64,000 nt of DNA, taken from assembly GCA_035578175.1 (NCBI GenBank), contig JAQMRL010000001.1, positions 46,089,553 through 46,153,552 on the forward strand, read 5' to 3'. This document shows positions 49,101-53,151 of the stretch, one piece after another. A program made the position numbers and the translations under genes. Position 1 is the first letter of the stretch; every line of letters starts with the position of its first letter. The notes beneath the pieces are model-generated. The model was given only the letters and a program-made list of their open reading frames with translations. It did no database searches and was not told the origin of the DNA. Source of the stretch: Catonia carolina. Lineage: Eukaryota; Arthropoda; Insecta; Hemiptera; Achilidae.

Positions 49101-50818
49101 TCCTGAAGATGAGGGCAATGAGACAGAATATATAGAAGTTCCTAAGCCTTCCGAGAAAGAAATGATGTCAGCATTTGTACAGATTCTTCGCGGACTTTAA
49201 TTCATGGCAAAAACGTATCTGCTGATATTTTCCAGTCTCTCAACAAATGTGAACGTGTTTACGAAGAATCTGCATCAAAGTTTGTTTAGCAGGATGTTCA
49301 AAGTTATTTTACTACCCAACAATAAAATTAAGAACAACTAATGTATACGTACTGTATGTTTAGTATTAAATCAAAACATGTTTTTCATTACTGTTTTTAT
49401 TTCATACTTTTTAACCAAAATATAGTATCATTTAAGTATAGTGTGTAGCCTTATAATATTGTACAATAAAATAAACTTTATTGTAAACTGTTTTTTAAGC
49501 AATATGGTTACAGTCGAATAATATCATGTAATACGAGTAGTAGTCTTTAAGAGGAAAAAACCGATGTTTCTATACATCAGATTTTTAATAAAGAACCTAC
49601 AATTTCGATTCATGGAGGTCGACTGTATATTTAAAATTTCATGGATACCTTAGTTATCCAACAGTAGTAAAGTAACTTTCACACTTACTAGGTACAGGAC
49701 TGCTAAAAGAGCTGCCACTCAATCTCTTCTCTGCATTACTTGATTCAAGTAATTTGATACCTTTGTTTTCATTTATACCTGAAAATACAGCAAAGAACAT
49801 CATTTAATAAATATATCCAAAAAATTAGTAGTTGAATTAATAATATACTATATGCAGTCTACAAAATTGGCTGTTTACCAAATTTACTTTATTTGCAATA
49901 AATCTTTTACTTGAACAAGTTAAGGTACAGTATTCAGATGAACTAATGTCCTCCAGCCGTGGGAGTGAGACAGTGCATAACGCTCTCACTCACACAAGCC
50001 ATACGCGCTGTTCCAATAACATTGTCTTTAATTTTACTCATTGTTGTGAGCAAGCATTTATGCATGCAGTAAACTAACAAGCAAGACTACAAGCATACGA
50101 CTGTAGTATGTTTTCATATTTGGATTATAAGGGTAAAGACCTTTGAGCACATGCGTAGTTATGCCACATATCTCCCTCTCACTCGCTCGGCTATGGGACA
50201 TTAGTTCATCTGATACCTATATCTCAGTACATAATCATTTAAATAACATTGTGACGATAATGCAACATAAGTACTTGAAAATTATGAATTATTCGTTTTA
50301 TTTAAATTTTTTGGGTCAGTTCATAACTTTAATTAGGTTAAAAAACACATTAATAGCCTAAAATAGCTTTAAGTGTAGAACTTTGTATACAACAAACTGT
50401 GTAATGTTATAACTTGACCTCTGGTTCAAACTGAACAAATTCAGGAGAAAATACAACTGGCATACAACGATTTGCACACCCTGCAGTATTAACATCTCAA
50501 CCCATAATGTTAATGGTTTTGTAAAAATACAACAAACTGAGGTAAAAACTATACTGGCTACACTCACGGACTTAGTATGATATCATACTAAGTCCGTGGC
50601 TACACTAAGCGAGAAGAAAGAAATAACTTCTGTAACAATATAGTGTTAACACAAAATTAAACTTGTTTGATAACATAACCTCTTATAAAGTTGTTAACTA
50701 AACACTAATAAACACCAGACATACCCGGATCGTTGGATTTCTCTCTCTGAAGTTGAAGCAGTTTCAATTTTTTCTTCTCCCGATTTTGAATTTTTTTCAT
50801 TAGTATTTGATCATCCAT
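16063..50818 (-). CDS. DDX18 (pit): DEAD-box RNA helicase DDX18 / pitchoune (Has1 family), complete 15-exon gene
   Basis: ATP-dependent RNA helicase of the nucleolus. The family (yeast Has1, fly pitchoune, human DDX18) releases snoRNAs and matures pre-rRNA for both ribosomal subunits. Coding exons, 5' to 3': 50818-50725, 49778-49689, 43291-43220, 41177-41067, 39589-39467, 37863-37807, 35289-35029, 31765-31616, 28428-28264, 26696-26556, 24515-24355, 22995-22843, 18952-18782, 17767-17590, 16130-16063. All introns are GT-AG; the sum is 1995 nt, in frame, giving 664 residues (human about 670). Motifs seen: Q motif Gln near 225, AAKTGSGKT 241-249, PTREL 278-282, TPGR 327-330, DEAD 352-355, SAT 383-385, ARGLD 505-509, HRVGRTARG 530-538, then a basic tail. 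Residues 1-180 are a charged, Lys/Ser-rich extension. The start ATG lies in CACCATGG. Introns are full of transposons, but no exon is damaged. I consider it functional. Confidence 0.95.
16500..17235 (+). mobile_element. Fossil mariner fragment interrupted by a SINE
   Basis: In DDX18 intron 14. The frame [33 protein letters not shown] is the HTH region of a mariner transposase. It is broken at 16869 by a SINE, and the mariner sequence resumes at 17023 with stops. No catalytic residues remain. Confidence 0.72.
16870..17013 (-). repeat. tRNA-derived SINE family T, near-complete copy
   Basis: Minus orientation. The head on its own strand reads GGCGTAGTGGTTAATGCAAC (A box) and GGGTTCGATTCCCGG (B box). 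Flanked by an exact 9-bp duplication GAGTGGTTT at 16861-16869 and 17014-17022, which proves insertion into the mariner fossil. Confidence 0.87.
17590..17767 (-). CDS. DDX18 (pit): DDX18 exon 14 (C-terminal helical domain)
   Basis: 178 nt. Contains [20 protein letters not shown] and [18 protein letters not shown], the Has1/DDX18-specific C-terminal extension (DUF4217-type). Acceptor TTTCAG; donor A|GTATCC, phase 1, is weaker than the others but gives an in-frame join to the last exon. Confidence 0.92.
18186..18270 (+). repeat. tRNA-like SINE head fragment
   Basis: CCATGGCTCGGTTGTTACAG and TTCTCAGCTAGGGTCTAGAA resemble the head of the 27.1 kb SINE, which has CCCAGCTAGGGTCTGGAAAA. Truncated by the family A copy beginning at 18279. 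Confidence 0.4.
18279..18620 (-). repeat. SINE-like family A, copy 4, 5'-truncated
   Basis: Minus copy in DDX18 intron 13. It contains the AAC-proximal stem-loop but stops at GCAACGAG, about 50 bp short of the full 5' end. Confidence 0.83.
18782..18952 (-). CDS. DDX18 (pit): DDX18 exon 13 (motif VI)
   Basis: 171 nt, phase 0 both ends. [20 protein letters not shown] carries motif VI with the arginine finger; [16 protein letters not shown] follows. Acceptor ATTTCAG, donor CAG|GTTAGT. Confidence 0.96.
19036..20336 (-). mobile_element. mariner transposon, complete but disabled
   Basis: 1301 bp in DDX18 intron 12. Inverted ends CGAGGGCGAATCAAATATAA / CGAGGGCGAATCAAAAATAA, about 30 bp, flanked by TA. 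It carries a mariner transposase on the minus strand with two frameshifts. Confidence 0.93.
19110..20182 (-). pseudogene. mariner transposase (D,D34D), frameshifted
   Basis: Starts [20 protein letters not shown] at 20182. HTH region, then [15 protein letters not shown] (first Asp), [11 protein letters not shown] (second Asp) and [12 protein letters not shown] (third Asp); 34 residues separate the last two, the mariner signature. Ends GDYIEKC. Two frameshifts inactivate it: one at a nine-T run near 19559, one near 19440. All three catalytic Asp codons are intact, so decay is recent. A cut-and-paste transposase, not part of DDX18. Confidence 0.92.
20337..21170. other. DDX18 intron 12, unannotated part
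   Basis: AT-rich; no element recognised. Confidence 0.4.
21173..22573 (-). mobile_element. pogo-like element with CCGTATTTTTCGGACGATAAG ends
   Basis: 1401 bp, TA on both sides. Left end CCGTATTTTTCGGACGATAA, right end (reverse complement) CCGTATTTTCCGGACGATAA. Encodes only the start of a transposase at 22093-22278. Non-autonomous deletion derivative. Confidence 0.8.
22093..22278 (-). pseudogene. pogo-family transposase N-terminal fragment
   Basis: Reads [20 protein letters not shown], then [20 protein letters not shown], the CENP-B/pogo N-terminal HTH. Only about 60 codons remain; no DDE domain. Confidence 0.75.
22843..22995 (-). CDS. DDX18 (pit): DDX18 exon 12 (motif V)
   Basis: 153 nt, phase 0 both ends. 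[16 protein letters not shown], then [14 protein letters not shown] (motif V) and [10 protein letters not shown]. This is nearly invariant in DDX18 orthologues. Acceptor TTTGCAG, donor AAG|GTAAAC. Confidence 0.96.
23394..24174. mobile_element. TTAA-flanked non-autonomous element
   Basis: 781 bp in DDX18 intron 11. Left TTAAGGAAGCAGAC and right GTCTGCTCCCCTTAA are inverted copies. No ORF. TTAA targets suggest mobilisation by a piggyBac-type transposase. Confidence 0.6.
24355..24515 (-). CDS. DDX18 (pit): DDX18 exon 11 (start of RecA2 lobe, motif IV)
   Basis: 161 nt. [19 protein letters not shown] and [20 protein letters not shown] begin the second RecA-like lobe; MVFVSS is motif IV. Enters in phase 1 and leaves in phase 0 (CAT|GTAAGA). 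This is the first phase-0 exit after ten phase-1 introns. Confidence 0.95.
24757..25692 (-). mobile_element. Tigger-like element remnant
   Basis: Left TAGGGCCTCATATTACGATC and right (reverse complement) TAGTGAACCTCACTTTACGA are similar inverted ends. At 25040-25165 the minus strand reads [29 protein letters not shown], a Tigger/CENP-B HTH. No DDE domain remains. Confidence 0.7.
26171..26346 (+). repeat. tRNA-derived SINE family T, plus-strand copy
   Basis: Head with degenerate box B (TTTTCAAATCCC), body CCGTCTGCATTAGCAG and AATTGCAGAACAATTGGATA, A-rich tail of 19 A. In DDX18 intron 10. Confidence 0.8.
26556..26696 (-). CDS. DDX18 (pit): DDX18 exon 10 (motif III)
   Basis: 141 nt. [12 protein letters not shown] carries motif III (SAT), which couples ATP hydrolysis to unwinding; [12 protein letters not shown] follows as in other DDX18 proteins. 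Acceptor TTTTCAG, donor G|GTAAAT. Confidence 0.93.
27108..27275 (+). repeat. tRNA-derived SINE with a different 3' tail
   Basis: Head GGTGTGATGCTGTGGTTAGC and GGTCCCGGGTTTGATTCCCA (A and B boxes). The 3' end is TTGTTGCGACATTAAATAAA, unlike the CTGCATTAGCAG tail of the other copies. In DDX18 intron 9. Confidence 0.7.
27290..28119. mobile_element. ACTTTCTCTTGCC-ended element (family C), copy 1, one end lost
   Basis: Shares the body with 31.9, 45.8 and 56.2 kb (for example CACCAAGAATTTCAGCAGAC, TACTACTTCCGGTGGACTGA). The right end GGCAAGCAGAAAGTA is present; the left end is replaced by the SINE that ends at 27275. Confidence 0.75.
28264..28428 (-). CDS. DDX18 (pit): DDX18 exon 9 (motifs Ib and II, DEAD box)
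   Basis: 165 nt. Contains [18 protein letters not shown] (motif Ib, TPGR) and [19 protein letters not shown] with the catalytic DEAD box at 352-355. Acceptor CTTTATAG, donor A|GTAAGT. All catalytic residues are present. Confidence 0.95.
29411..30353. mobile_element. Probable DNA element with AGGCYGGCCGC ends
   Basis: Left AAGGCCAGCCGCTCATTGGA and right (reverse complement) TTAGGCTGGCCGCACATTGG are inverted and similar. A LINE tail (29979-30133) lies within. No transposase seen; limits approximate. Confidence 0.45.
29979..30133 (+). pseudogene. LINE ORF2 C-terminus
   Basis: Frame [50 protein letters not shown] ending in TAG. This is the end of an RTE/CR1-like RT protein, intact over about 50 codons. 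In DDX18 intron 8. Confidence 0.65.
30798..31415. mobile_element. TTAAGGGGGTAGTCAAC element, copy 1, one end lost
   Basis: Begins TTAAGGGGGTAGTCAACCC and matches the 41257-41956 element in reverse order through most of its length. It stops at TTCTTGAGT, before the expected second TTAA end. Confidence 0.75.
31616..31765 (-). CDS. DDX18 (pit): DDX18 exon 8 (motif Ia)
   Basis: 150 nt. Contains [18 protein letters not shown] (motif Ia, RNA contact) and HTYGLIMGG, both typical of DDX18/Has1. Acceptor TTTTTAG, donor G|GTATGG, phase 1. Confidence 0.95.
31882..32809. mobile_element. Family C element, copy 2, complete
   Basis: 928 bp. Left ACTTTCTCTTGCC (31882-31894), right GGCAAGAGAAAGT (32797-32809). 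Contains a CA-rich microsatellite at about 32642-32682. No ORF of note. In DDX18 intron 7. Confidence 0.8.
32871..33920. mobile_element. 1.05 kb element with ~100 bp inverted ends
   Basis: Left GGGTCAATCCATATCAAGTG and right (reverse complement) GGGTCATTCCATACCAAGTG. Similarity extends about 100 bp through TGGTTGCTTGACCATCTCCA and CTCATGTTTTGTG. ATTT on both outer flanks may be the target duplication. No transposase; superfamily not identified. Confidence 0.75.
34196..34415 (-). pseudogene. GC-rich retroelement-like 3' fragment
   Basis: A block much richer in GC than its surroundings, in DDX18 intron 7. The minus strand reads [43 protein letters not shown] then TAA, followed by about 90 bp of GC-rich non-coding sequence. 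The look is of an ORF end plus 3' UTR of a retroelement, but I do not recognise the family. Confidence 0.4.
35029..35289 (-). CDS. DDX18 (pit): DDX18 exon 7 (Q motif and Walker A)
   Basis: Opens the helicase core. [20 protein letters not shown] and the following [11 protein letters not shown] form the Q motif that recognises adenine; AAKTGSGKT (241-249) is motif I, binding ATP phosphates. Acceptor AACAG, donor G|GTAATA. The sequence is clearly DDX18-like rather than another DEAD-box paralogue. Confidence 0.95.
35657..35784 (-). repeat. tRNA-derived SINE family T, truncated copy
   Basis: 22-T run, then GTTTAACGTCCGATTGTTCT and CTGCTAATGCAGACGG, to GTGGGATTCGAATTG (box B). In DDX18 intron 6. 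Confidence 0.75.
36109..36440 (+). pseudogene. IS630/Tc1-type DDE transposase C-terminal fragment
   Basis: Frame [59 protein letters not shown], then an acidic end ([16 protein letters not shown]). PPY-x5-NPIELVW is the terminal catalytic block with its Glu. One early stop. In DDX18 intron 6. Confidence 0.7.
36740..37270 (+). pseudogene. Heavily decayed mariner fossil
   Basis: Scattered frames: [13 protein letters not shown] (HTH region), [19 protein letters not shown] (second catalytic block) and NLGGYFVEK (C-terminus). Order and spacing fit mariner; many stops and indels. Confidence 0.5.
37807..37863 (-). CDS. DDX18 (pit): DDX18 exon 6
   Basis: 57 nt micro-exon, phase 1 both sides. Acceptor ATTTCAG; of two possible donors I chose C|GTAAGT because it matches consensus and keeps the frame into exon 7 (the alternative GTCGTA would lose frame). 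Codes for [18 protein letters not shown]. Confidence 0.75.
37864..39082. other. DDX18 intron 5, unannotated part
   Basis: AT-rich, with a TC dinucleotide run at about 38414-38435. No element recognised before the SINE at 39083. Confidence 0.45.
39083..39188 (-). repeat. tRNA-derived SINE family T, truncated copy
   Basis: T-run, GTTTTACGTCAGACTGTTTT, CTGCTAATGCAGATGG, to CAGGAATCGAACCCAG (box B). In DDX18 intron 5. Confidence 0.72.
39467..39589 (-). CDS. DDX18 (pit): DDX18 exon 5
   Basis: 123 nt, phase 1 both sides, acceptor GTTTCAG, donor G|GTAGTG. Lys-rich start ([18 protein letters not shown]), then Ser/Glu-rich ([15 protein letters not shown]). A likely nucleolar-targeting basic cluster, by inference from composition only. 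Confidence 0.78.
40420..40660. mobile_element. Tigger-like terminal fragment
   Basis: Contains CGGTAATCTGGAAAAATCTG and TAATCCGGCAACATCCGAGT, like the ends of Tigger MITEs. No coding part. In DDX18 intron 4; limits approximate. Confidence 0.4.
41067..41177 (-). CDS. DDX18 (pit): DDX18 exon 4
   Basis: 111 nt, phase 1 both sides, acceptor TTCATTTAG, donor G|GTAATG. Begins with [11 protein letters not shown] and ends with acidic/Ser residues ([12 protein letters not shown]). Low-complexity N-terminal extension upstream of the helicase core. Confidence 0.78.
41257..41956. mobile_element. TTAAGGGGGTAGTCAAC element, copy 2, complete
   Basis: 700 bp. Left TTAAGGGGGTAGTCAAC, right GTTGACTACCCCGTTAA. 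No transposase ORF. In DDX18 intron 3. The TTAA ends suggest a piggyBac-driven non-autonomous element. Confidence 0.8.
42060..42260. other. GC-rich unidentified block in DDX18 intron 3
   Basis: CpG-containing sequence (GTGCCGTGCGCGTCGCTTGT, CCGCTGTCTCGTAAAACCGC) that stands out against AT-rich flanks. It may be part of a pogo or LTR element; unidentified. Confidence 0.3.
42537..42701. mobile_element. 165-bp TTAA-flanked MITE
   Basis: Left TTAAGACTTTCATTTTTAAC, right (reverse complement) TTAACACTTTCATGTTTAAC. No coding capacity. A diverged copy is at 4286-4450. Confidence 0.65.
43220..43291 (-). CDS. DDX18 (pit): DDX18 exon 3
   Basis: 72 nt, phase 1 both sides, acceptor TTTTTCAG, donor G|GTACGA. 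Codes for a lysine block followed by an acidic/serine stretch ([19 protein letters not shown]). It resembles exons 4 and 5 in layout: Lys-rich start, acidic/Ser end. Confidence 0.75.
43671..43815 (-). repeat. tRNA-derived SINE, subfamily with CTTATGTAGGCATC tail
   Basis: Minus orientation. Head GGTCAGCGCAACTGGCTTCT and TTGGTTTGATTCCCTGTCAG; 3' part matches that of the 52.6 kb copy (GTCTACATAAGCCTT here). In DDX18 intron 2. Confidence 0.7.
43863..44206. mobile_element. CTAG-saturated element
   Basis: About 344 bp with sixteen CTAG tetramers, mostly within CTAGTNNACTAGC or ACTAGCGCTAGT palindromes. Ends TATTCCCACGATGCTAG and (reverse complement) ATATTCCAATGACACTAG are loosely inverted. No ORF. 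In DDX18 intron 2. Confidence 0.55.
44400..44790 (+). repeat. SINE-like family A, copy 5
   Basis: Full-length plus copy, from CCCATAACAGACAGGTGGAG to the (AAC)n tail. The 3' stem-loop CAGCCTTTTGGCTG and the AACCTCTAGAGGTT palindrome are present. In DDX18 intron 2. Confidence 0.85.
45767..46688. mobile_element. Family C element, copy 3, complete
   Basis: 922 bp. Left ACTTCCTCTTGCC, right GGCAAAAGAAAGT. Same internal order as the 31.9 kb copy but in opposite orientation. In DDX18 intron 2. Confidence 0.8.
47250..49260 (+). pseudogene. Tigger (pogo) transposase, inactive
   Basis: [29 protein letters not shown] (47270-47346), then cut by the TTAA element. CENP-B-like part after 47960. DDE part: [20 protein letters not shown] with the first Asp, [24 protein letters not shown] where the second catalytic Asp is Asn, and [20 protein letters not shown] with the third Asp. 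Several stops. Not a host gene. Confidence 0.85.
47344..47959. mobile_element. TTAA-flanked element nested in the Tigger
   Basis: 616 bp including both TTAA. Left TTAACTCCTTGCCGGTT, right (reverse complement) TTAACCCCTTACTGGTTTAT. CCCTT-type ends and TTAA fit piggyBac-like MITEs. The Tigger reading frame is split exactly here, confirming the insertion. Confidence 0.8.
49689..49778 (-). CDS. DDX18 (pit): DDX18 exon 2
   Basis: Acceptor TTTTCAG, donor A|GTAAGT, phase 1 on both sides, 90 nt (a multiple of three). Codes for a Ser-rich linker, [20 protein letters not shown] and on. No conserved helicase motif; supported by frame and splice-signal continuity between exons 1 and 3. Confidence 0.75.
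50565..50598. repeat. 34-bp perfect palindrome flanked by 8-bp direct repeats
   Basis: Half-site CACGGACTTAGTATGAT followed directly by its exact reverse complement. GCTACACT lies immediately on both sides (50557-50564 and 50599-50606). In DDX18 intron 1. Confidence 0.9.
50725..50818 (-). CDS. DDX18 (pit): DDX18 exon 1 (start codon)
   Basis: Codes for residues 1-31, beginning [20 protein letters not shown], a basic, probably helical N-terminus. The ATG sits in a strong CACCATGG context. It ends G|GTATGT in phase 1. A CACGTG E-box lies 22 bp upstream of the ATG. Confidence 0.85.
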
Positions 50819-51740
50819 GGTGAAGTTTATTAACAACTACACGTGCAAATCGAGATGCTGATTGACAGCACCTGCGGAAAAGGAGATATGCGTGGTAGTG
50901 GTGTATTATGACGTAATGAACATCTAGCAACAGCTTCTGCACGAGGGAGGCCACCAGCACGTTACATGCATAGGACAAAGTCACCGAACGCTTTGTAGAT
51001 CGCTAAACTAAAGATAGTCTAAATTAATAAAATAAATGTTTGTGTTCGAAATATAGAAGTGAAACACTCTCCATTAATTATTAAAGTAGTAAAATAGTTA
51101 TTTGATTTTTCGCTAAACTGATTACATGACCAATGATGGTATTCGGGATCCAAATATATCATTAGCGTGTTTTGGTTACCAAACATCTATCATTACTCTA
51201 CTCAATTGTGAATCTAGTTGAATGAGAAAAACAATAATGTAAAGGCTACGAATTTCAGTGCTGTATGAAGTAAAAGTCAGTATACTTTACAATACTTAAA
51301 GAGTAAAGTAAAAGTGGCAGAAATTACCTGTTATACCCACGTGTCATAAAGGATCATATTATATTATATACTGTCATTTACCAATTTAAAATGTTTCTGT
51401 ATCTATGCTTGTACATTCATTTTCAATTTAGGCATTAATGTTATTTTTATTACAGAAAAATTTAGTTATCTTTAATGAAAAATGCAATTCTTGCTATCGA
51501 TGGGTCGACATTTTTTATCGATAATTGAAAATGTAGTCAGTTGAATTACGAATGTTACTGATTTTGCACGTGTGTACTGTTTTCTGGGAGAATTTTGTTT
51601 TTATGAGTGATTTATGTTCTTATAATAGTGTGTATTAAAACTGTCGGAATCTGATAGTACTGGAGTATTATTGTAACGGACTGATATAAACTAATAAAAT
51701 AGTGATTTCCTAATCAAAGTAGTTTTTCTAGTTTTAGGTT
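50819..51740. promoter_or_regulatory. Divergent promoter region between DDX18 and WDR36
   Basis: The non-coding DNA between the DDX18 ATG (50818, minus) and the inferred 5' UTR of WDR36 (donor ATG|GTAAGT at 51741, plus). It contains perfect CACGTG E-boxes at 50840-50845, 51338-51343 and 51567-51572. It also holds a perfect DREF-type site TATCGATA at 51516-51523 and a one-mismatch copy TATCGATG at 51495-51502. No TATA box is obvious, as expected of housekeeping promoters. Transcription starts are not visible directly. Confidence 0.65.
51580..51740 (+). other. WDR36: Inferred non-coding first exon of WDR36
   Basis: A consensus donor GTAAGT starts at 51741, and a pyrimidine-rich acceptor TTTGTTTCAG ends at 53080, 72 bp before the WDR36 ATG. 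Pairing them gives a 5' UTR intron of about 1.3 kb. The 5' limit is a guess; no transcript evidence is available here. Confidence 0.4.
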
Positions 51741-51741
51741 A

Positions 51742-52610
51742 TGGTAAGTGTTTACTTTAAAACTTACAACACGTTTAGTGGTTTTGGGGTAGAATTATTG
51801 TGATGGGTGTTGAATATTAATAATCTCTTTTGTCTTCTGTATAACTGTGTGTACAGTTAAACTCATTGTTAGATGATTAAATTGAGTTGGCCAACCCTCT
51901 GAAAACCTTCTAGGTTAATGTCTAATAGTTAGACGTACTCCAGATTTTGTCAATTTAGATTTAGACATGTACATTTATGTGTGCTGAAAATCCAAATCTG
52001 CAATTAATTTTGCGCGGAAAGCACTGTGGAAGTAATTATAAGCCATATTATTGTGGTGCCCAACTATTAGACATTTACCCCACCTTCAGTATAGTATATA
52101 TTTGAAGGTTTGTTTAAATTTTGAAAACGGAATTTGTTAGGAATTACCATCACAAACTAATCTGTTTTTTTTTACACCAGATTCAATAAGTTTCTCCTGA
52201 CAGGAAATAGTTGATGGCACATTTTTTGTGTACATGTACCTAGTTTTATAAATTTTTTTATAGATTTGTTCAAAGTTTTGATGTTACTGCCCTGCTGTGT
52301 TATAAGACATTAAATCATGTGTTTTGCTAAGTCATTCAGTATATGTGTTATGCTTGTGTAATTTTTACTGTTTATCCTTCGTAATTCTTCTTTCATCTTA
52401 TTGATAGGCATTTTGCTAACTAAAACCTGGGTTCAAATTTGAATACCTTACACCAGTGGTTTTTAGCTTTTACGGAATAAAGGGCCACGTGACAAAATTT
52501 TGTAGGAAATGATGTGTCAGAGTGCGTTAACACTTTGCTTATTTCACAGATCCACACATTATGAAAACATCAGGGCACAGGCCTTGCACCTTCATTCCTC
52601 AAGATTATAT
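51742..52610. other. Probable WDR36 5' UTR intron, unannotated part
   Basis: AT-rich; no element recognised before the SINE at 52622. Confidence 0.4.
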
Positions 52611-52621
52611 TGTCATATTTA

Positions 52622-52793
52622 TGGTCGGCCCGTGGTGTAGTGGTCAGCGCAACTGGCTACTATGCCGGGGTCCCGGGTTCGATTCCCGATCAGGTCTGGC
52701 ATTTTTTTCATCTGTAAATTACCACATATTATTACCTACGTACAAGCCCAAGGCTTATGTAGGCATCATCACTCAATAAAAAAAAAAAAAATT
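52622..52793 (+). repeat. tRNA-derived SINE, CTTATGTAGGCATC subfamily
   Basis: Intact head GTCGGCCCGTGGTGTAGTGG (A box), GGGTCCCGGGTTCGATTCCC (B box), body GCCCAAGGCTTATGTAGGCA, poly(A) tail. The best-preserved tRNA-like head in the window. Upstream of the WDR36 coding region. Confidence 0.85.
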
Positions 52794-53151
52794 ATTCATA
52801 TGAGGGGATGTGAATGTAGTCATTATACAAAACCATAAAATGAAATAAGTATATTTAGGTTACTTTTATTTGTTGTACAAATTATCGAGACACTACATTA
52901 TTTGTAAAATATTTGAAAATTGTATTGAAATTCCATGTATTTTGTGTTATGGAATTCGTTAATATTATTTGTACATTTTTGTTGTAATGCAACATACTGA
53001 TAAAAATATTTTTTATGTTACTGTATTTTATTTCAGTTTAGAAGTACAAATTATTAATACTAAACATTTGTTTGTTTCAGTTGATAACGATGAAAGAAAA
53101 ATGATGTTTAGTTAGTGACTGTTTAGATGCTGGAAAAACTTGGTCATAAAT

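Larger units (their letters stand above)
46959..49625 (+). mobile_element. Tigger transposon, near full length, decayed
   Basis: About 2.7 kb in DDX18 intron 2. TA-CAG at the left (46957-46961) and CTG-TA at the right (49623-49627), with similar but diverged ends. Encodes a Tigger transposase broken by stops and by the TTAA element at 47344-47959. Confidence 0.75.

Noticed and set aside
48753..49118. 121-codon minus-strand ORF
   Set aside because: Antisense of the Tigger transposase frame.
51738..51740. ATG just before the GTAAGT donor at 51741 as the WDR36 start
   Set aside because: Spliced to the 53081 exon it meets a stop within a few codons, so this exon is read as 5' UTR.
53140..53151. 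Upstream in-frame start of WDR36 at 53140
   Set aside because: The codon there is TTG; the first in-frame ATG is 53152.
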